A DNA stretch of 64,000 nucleotides, from the NCBI GenBank assembly GCA_965153455.1, contig OZ234503.1, positions 3,968,001 to 4,032,000 of the forward strand, given 5' to 3'. Shown in pieces: positions 58,656 through 64,000 of the stretch; position 1 is the stretch's first letter; the number at the start of each line of letters is the position of its first letter. The notes beneath the pieces are model-generated. The model did not search any database. It had not been told where the DNA came from and saw nothing but the letters and a program-made list of their open reading frames with translations. This DNA is from Sphagnum compactum. Lineage: Eukaryota; Bryophyta; Sphagnopsida; Sphagnales. The position numbers and the translations under genes were made by a program.

Positions 58656-60480
58656 ATGGGTAGAATTGATGAACAAGCTTATGATGTGAACATAATTAAC
58701 CCAATTGGCAACTCATATAATGTTGAAATTATTCATGTGCAATGTCATGGTAATGTTTTTTTAAAAAATGAATTACATGTTGCAGTTATAAATGTTCAAG
58801 ATTGGAATGGAAATCACATAATAAGACCTCAATTTGTTGGGGTTTCTTTGTTATCAACAACATGTTGACCTTGAACATCCACAAACGATGTTGTGTATCA
58901 TATGCAAGTCCCGACAAGCTTATGGTAACATCTTAAACCACTTCTTAAGAAAAGGCTCACCAAATACGATAAAAGAAATGAAATTACAAGATTATGAAGA
59001 GACATGTTGATAGTGCAAAAATTTGTTTAAATGTTAAAAGAAGTCTACATTAAATGAAAATGTCACGGAAAAGTTTTTTTCAAACTAAATCATAATCAAC
59101 AAGGGAAGAAAAGGGCTATGTTGATTAGCTCTATGATCACCACATTTTTTGGTCAATAAACCTTCACAAGAATAGTGATGAAGCACAACAAAGGTTTCCT
59201 GAGGAATTCGTGTTTTATATTTGCAAAGGTTACATGGCTCTTTTCATGTGTGAGAATATTTTGCTATATATGCTAGTATTGCACCAATGCCCTCACATTG
59301 TGTTTCCTTCTTGTTCAAATAATAGTTGCAAATTCAAAATTTGGTAGCACGTGAGTTTCCATGTGCTACCAAATTTTGAATTTATCATTATTATTTCTAC
59401 TAATTTTAATCTCTAGATGTTCAAAGGTGGCATGTACATTTCTATTCTGGTCATTAACTATTTGGATGAGGCTTGGACCTCAAGGCATGCTACTATGGGG
59501 CTATTGTAAATGCATGAAATATTTTGTAATGCCATGGTTTTATAATTCCAAACTTTGTTGGAAATTTTTGAAGCATTTTGTCGTGTGACTACTTTTGTGA
59601 AAAATGATGATAATAACTTGGGAACTACACTTATAAGATTGTGCTCTATCATTGATTGTGAACCTTTGAAACTTTTGTGCATTTATGAAAATATTTGATT
59701 TGGGCATGTGATGTTTAAAACATGTCAATATGCAACAAATGATGACAAGGTTTATTTGGATTTAACTCTACTAAGGCATCAAGGAAAGGGAGGCAATAGC
59801 GGGAAAGGCCATGAATTGACAATGGAATGAAATATCAAAAATTGAAAATTAATTTGGTGAGGACAAGTTTTGCCATCAAAATTATAATGTTTGAAGAAAT
59901 TTTGGAATTCAAGCAAGTTCATATTGTTGTGTTATGGGAGAAAAAAGGTTTTAATTTTGTAGCAAAAAGTCCCTAAGCCCCAAGTGTGAACCATTGTCTA
60001 ACCTATCACTCAATGTTTGAACCATGTAGTGATGATAGGTGCATTGAGTTAATCCAAAGGTCAATAGCTACAATCATACGTTTATTTACTACAACTAACA
60101 TAATTGTGGCTATGGAAACTAAACCAAATCCTCTTGTGGATGGAATGAAACATTTGACGAATTTGATGTTGAGTTTCACATTTTGAGAAGAAACATGTAG
60201 CATGAAATTGCAAAGGTGACCACACCATTTTTGAACATTTTGGAAACATTTGATTCCTAATTCACAATCTGTTGGCCCTAATGTTAGATTTTCGTTTCAA
60301 ATCCTCATGGGTTGAGAATTATGTGAAGTGTGGAAATGCAATTCTTATCGTTGGATATGATTTGAAGGAGGTTGTTCCCATTTTCATGACAATTTTTGAT
60401 CAAGTAAACCTTATTTCCAAACTTATGCAATGCCATTTTACGCACTTAATGTTCATGTTGACATGAAGAAGATAGTAACA
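58656..60480 (+). pseudogene. hAT-like transposase remnant
   Basis: The best part is 60,272-60,466: LMLDFRFKSSWVENYV, then GNAILIVGYDLKEVVPIF. This matches the 'lALmLDPRFK...iv.eYD.k.l.P.l' segment of hAT-family transposases, with DPRFK changed to DFRFK. Upstream frames (58,656-58,868; 59,361-59,588; 59,986-60,186) fall in a plausible order but are individually unconvincing. A Cys-rich stretch near 58,870-58,960 might be a decayed BED finger. No TIR or 8-bp duplication was found. Confidence applies mainly to the last 200 bp. Confidence 0.5.
59330..59383. repeat. Perfect stem-loop, 21-bp arms
   Basis: Arms at 59,330-59,350 and 59,363-59,383 are exact reverse complements around a 12-base loop. 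It lies inside the hAT-like remnant. Confidence 0.95.
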
Positions 60481-60558
60481 TATTTGGTGTTGGAACATCC
60501 ATCTAACAGTTTCATGCACATTTATTAATGGAAAGTTGTTTTTGTTTCAAAAGTTATG

Positions 60559-61480
60559 TGTCACGACTTTTCATGACCCTAGCCTTGAGCTCACAACCAA
60601 AGCAAGGGCTTGTAAAGGTGCGGGCTGAGAATGAAGCCTAGGAGTCACATTTCATGCTCCCATAAATGGAGGAGAGTGTGAGGGAATGAACCCACACACT
60701 CCCAAATGGGCTCCAATTTGGGAGTTGGACTCCCGTTGGACTTTCGTTGGATTCCCGAATTTTCAGAGAGTAATTTTAGGGGCCAAAATTCATTAGATTG
60801 AAGAGTTCCTTATACCATTGGAAAGCTCTTAAAATTTAGATGTCTAAAATGGTCTTACATGACCCATTTGAATACTTAAAACACAAGTTATGGCCGAAAG
60901 AAAGGCCGAGAGTCAAAGTGCCAATTTGACTCTCGACCATTAAAAGTTAGGAATCACCCTAATTTACTTGTGTTCAGGTGGCGTGCCACATATTGTTGGA
61001 AAACCGTCAATAAGGTTAAAACTTTGTTTTTAACCTCACCTCAATCAAAGGTTTGCACAAAAAATTAGGGGCTTCCAAAGTCGTAAAAGTCCCAATTTCG
61101 GGAAAGTTGTGAGTCCTGGGACAAAATGACATTTGGGTGCAACCCTCATGGCTAATCACAGAGAATACTATAATGGGGAAGGTGGTGGCTTCCCCTAAGT
61201 CCTGGCCGTGATGAATCTTGTGAATTTGTGTATGCCCGTGGTTTGTCCATGCACCAAAAGTGTTTCAACTATGCACTAACCAACTTTTTGTTTGGTTTGT
61301 GCAGGTCTATGTGAATAATTAACATGTTTGTCATTTGTCCCAATCCCCATCCTAGAGCTCCAATACGCCCTTCTTACCTTCGAAGTGCTGCGAGATAAGG
61401 AACGTACCCCAACTCCCTCTTCTTCCGTTGTTTTCACCTTTGGATTTATAGTTGAATCTTTCAAGGAATTTGAAGGTACA
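60559..61480 (+). repeat. TGTCACGAC LTR-like repeat, copy 2
   Basis: Starts TGTCACGAC and ends ..GGTACA. Preceded by TTATG (60,554-60,558) and followed by TTATG (61,481-61,485), an exact 5-bp direct repeat. Clearly homologous to copy 1 (33,547) and copy 3, with many substitutions and indels. No gag or pol text lies inside. Confidence 0.78.
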
Positions 61481-61485
61481 TTATG

Positions 61486-62369
61486 ACCGTAGCCTTGAAT
61501 TCACAACCAAAACAAAGGCATGGAAAGATGCGAGTTGGGGGTGCAACCTATGAATCACATACACATTTTCGAGAATGCGGGAGTGTGTGAAAGAGTGAAC
61601 CCAGACAGTCCCCAAGTGGTCCCATTTTGAGAGTTGGAGTCTCAATGGACTCCGAAATTTTCAAAAAACAATTTGAAGGGCCAAAACTCATTAGATTGAA
61701 GATTTCATTATACAATTGGAAAGCTTTTAAAATGTAAATGTCTTAAATGGATTTGCATCATCCATTTGAGTATTTATAACACAAGTTATGGCCCAAAGAA
61801 AGGTTGGGAACCAAAGTGTCAATTTGATTCCTGACCACTAAAAGTCAGGAATCACCTTAAGTTACATGCGTGTAGGAGGTGTGCCACATATCGTTGGAAA
61901 GTCTTCGACAAGGGTTACAACTTTGTTTCAAACCTCACCTCAATCAAGGTTTTCATAAGAAATTATGGGTGTTGAAAGTCGCAGTAGTCCCAATTTTAAG
62001 AATTATGAGACTCTTAACTTAGGAATCCCAAGAAAAATGTCATCAAGGTGTAGCCCATGTGGTAAGTCACAAAGAATATTATAAGGGGGAAGGTGCTGGT
62101 TTCCCCCAAGTAGTTTTGTGAGTCCATGTATGCTTGTGGTTCGTTCGTGCATAAAAAATGTTCCAACTATGCATTAATCAACTTGTTGTTTAATTTGTGC
62201 AAATTGATACATTTTCATTCGTCCTAATCCCCATGATCATAAAGCTCTAGCAGGCCCTTCTTACCCTAGAAGTTTGTGTTTTATGGAACATGCCTTAATT
62301 CTTTTTTCTTCCATTGTTTTCAAGTTGGGATTCGCATTCGAGTCTTTCAAGGAATTTGGGGGTGCATCA
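61486..62369 (+). repeat. TGTCACGAC LTR-like repeat, copy 3
   Basis: Homologous to copies 1 and 2 from 'accgtagccttga' onward and ends ..GTGCATCA, again followed by TTATG (62,370-62,374). It lacks the first ~15 bases of the family unless they lie at 60,543-60,558, to the left of copy 2. Confidence 0.72.
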
Positions 62370-62374
62370 TTATG

Positions 62375-64000
62375 CATCCCCCCATTTGCACATGCATATC
62401 CCCTTGCTCGGTGGCGGACCCATGAAGGTTTGTTTTCAAATGTTGGTTTTTTTGCCAAATAATTTATGGGAATTCCCAAATTTCAAATTGAAATTAAAAG
62501 AATGTTTAACATGTTTAGTGTTTTAGCAACCATGTGGCATTGTTGTTTACAAGTGAATTTTTTTTATTAGATCATCAATATGGTAAAAATTAACTTAATG
62601 ATTTGCACTTGAATTGCATAACACATGTAGACTTCAAGGACTATATTAAAGTCAAAATTGATTTAACTAAAAAAAACAATGAGTTGATTGAAGAAGCTAA
62701 ATACTTGGAAGACTTGAAGGTTGTGGACGACTGCATAAGTCGCCTTCAACAAATTTTTTCATTTTTCTTTCCAACTAACCCTCCCTTGAATTGCTTTTAA
62801 TTTATTTTGCCATGCGGATGTTGTAGGGTTGGTTGATTATCACTTTTTTATGGAGCTCACCAACATTATAAATTGTTAATCAAGTTACAACAAGCGCTTG
62901 ATTTTTTTTGGGCTTCTAGGTGTGTGATGTTGGGGTGGTTTTGTGTTTATGTAGATGGTTTTTTTTTATAAGGAACTTGCACTGTAGCGGGCAAAGTTCT
63001 TTTTAAAAACAAGAGTTCAATTCCCCCCATAAGCTATTTGATTTTGGATGTCATTCATTTCCTTGGATTTGCATAACTAGAATGTGAAATTTGTTAACAC
63101 ACATACCTACAGTTAGTTTGAATTTCAAAACCAAGAAATACATTACTGACAATCAATGTAAAAATTGCTTGAATGCATAACCATCTCTACAAGTAAAATT
63201 TTGAGAACTCCAAAAACATATTGGAATTTATTTGAATTTTCAGCAGCAAAAATCACTTTAAAATCGATATCTCACACATTCTGAATCCAAATCTTACCAA
63301 ATAAATTTCATTAATCATGCTCATCAAGATCTTTCCAACAACACCCAAGGCACATTCCAATTCCTTTGAAATTTTCAGCTACAATTTTAATTTCATTTTC
63401 AGTGAAGAAATCATTCAATATTCAAGAACTTTTGCACCACAAGTCCAAACACCCATGGAACCAAGCCCATGGACACCTCCTCGTCAAGAGCTTTCCAAAG
63501 ACATCTGAAGCATCCCCGTTCAGTGGATCTCATAACCACAAAACAAACAATCTACCTTCCTCCATAGATAGATGCCAAAGATAAATTAATTAGTATTGGT
63601 TCATTCTTTGATTTTGTTATAACCACTGATTCTTGGACTTTGAAAATTTTGAGAATCAAACAACCCCGCATGTTAACCATCAGTTCTGGGCCTTTGAACA
63701 TTCTCAAACAACCAGCAAGTTTCGTCAACGAACTGATGGTTTAGGGTAGTAGGTGTTTTGAGTTTTGGAGAACCATGGATGGTTTTGGAGAACCATGAAA
63801 CCAGTTCTTCAATTGTTTGAGAGTCACTGATCAATGGTCCACATATACCTGACCACCCTTGCCTGCCGGTTCATTGGAAAAGAGAGAGAACCTAACTCCC
63901 CACAGTGAATGTAACTGTTAAACTTGTCTCTGTTTTAGACTCAGTTTCTGCTATAAATTCTACATGCAGGCCTACTACTTACACTCAAAAAGACTTCCAT
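62375..64000. other. No gene seen
   Basis: AT-rich. The frame at 62,603-62,800 is K/E-rich but unrecognised. Text near 62,975-63,030 faintly resembles Pol III boxes. A local duplication 'gttttggagaaccatg' occurs twice near 63,762-63,800. Confidence 0.45.

Noticed and set aside
62975-63030. Third SINE head
   Set aside because: The B-box-like 'gagttcaattccc' is fair, but the A box is poor and spacing is short.
1-64000. CRISPR array or bacterial-type operons
   Set aside because: No regularly spaced identical repeats; splice sites, plant families and retroelements show a eukaryotic nuclear sequence.

Overview
The window looks like intergenic nuclear DNA from a land plant with a large, transposon-rich genome. 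It is mostly AT-rich and filled with old, broken plant mobile elements (Ty3/gypsy and Ty1/copia with tRNA-iMet-type primer sites, PIF/Harbinger, hAT). Two genes look intact. One encodes a DUF1218 membrane protein, a plant-specific family. The other is a multi-exon coiled-coil gene. I infer a fern, lycophyte, cycad, Ginkgo or other gymnosperm rather than a compact angiosperm, but the sequence does not prove the species. No CRISPR, phage, operon or ribosome-binding-site signals are present, and none are expected.

Layout. 1-7,000: AT-rich DNA, degenerate minisatellites, and the 3' end of a decayed gypsy element whose LTR start faces a second LTR start in inverted orientation (about 4,980-6,060). 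7,059-8,960: a complete-length pogo/Tigger DNA transposon with TIRs and TA duplications. Its 503-codon transposase frame has no frameshift but five in-frame stops, all TAG. 9,300-11,050: purine- and pyrimidine-biased minisatellites. 12,066-15,586 (minus): the coiled-coil gene, for which most exons can be joined by consistent splice sites and phase. 19,345-19,983 (minus): the DUF1218 gene, with a 27-28 bp repeat array upstream. 21,285-22,100: a tRNA-like SINE head and a CATGCATG repeat cluster.

23,127-31,051 (minus): a fairly young Ty3/gypsy retrotransposon with near-identical LTR segments, an intact gag-protease ORF, and a pol split into RT/RNase H and integrase ORFs. 33,547-34,458: a solo-LTR-like repeat. 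Two more copies of the same family sit back to back at 60,559-62,369. 36,537-38,680: copia remnant. 41,270-41,880: Harbinger remnant. 45,640-46,360: GC-rich, gene-start-like DNA. 46,605-49,420: decayed plant RPA1 (RPA70) pseudogene with its zinc knuckle. 58,656-60,480: hAT-like remnant. The rest shows no supportable gene.

The genes do not form a pathway; each retroelement or transposon is a self-contained unit. The observation I rate highest is the amber-only interruption of the Tigger transposase. Next is the possible SAS-4/CPAP-like identity of the coiled-coil gene, which would suit a plant with flagellated sperm.
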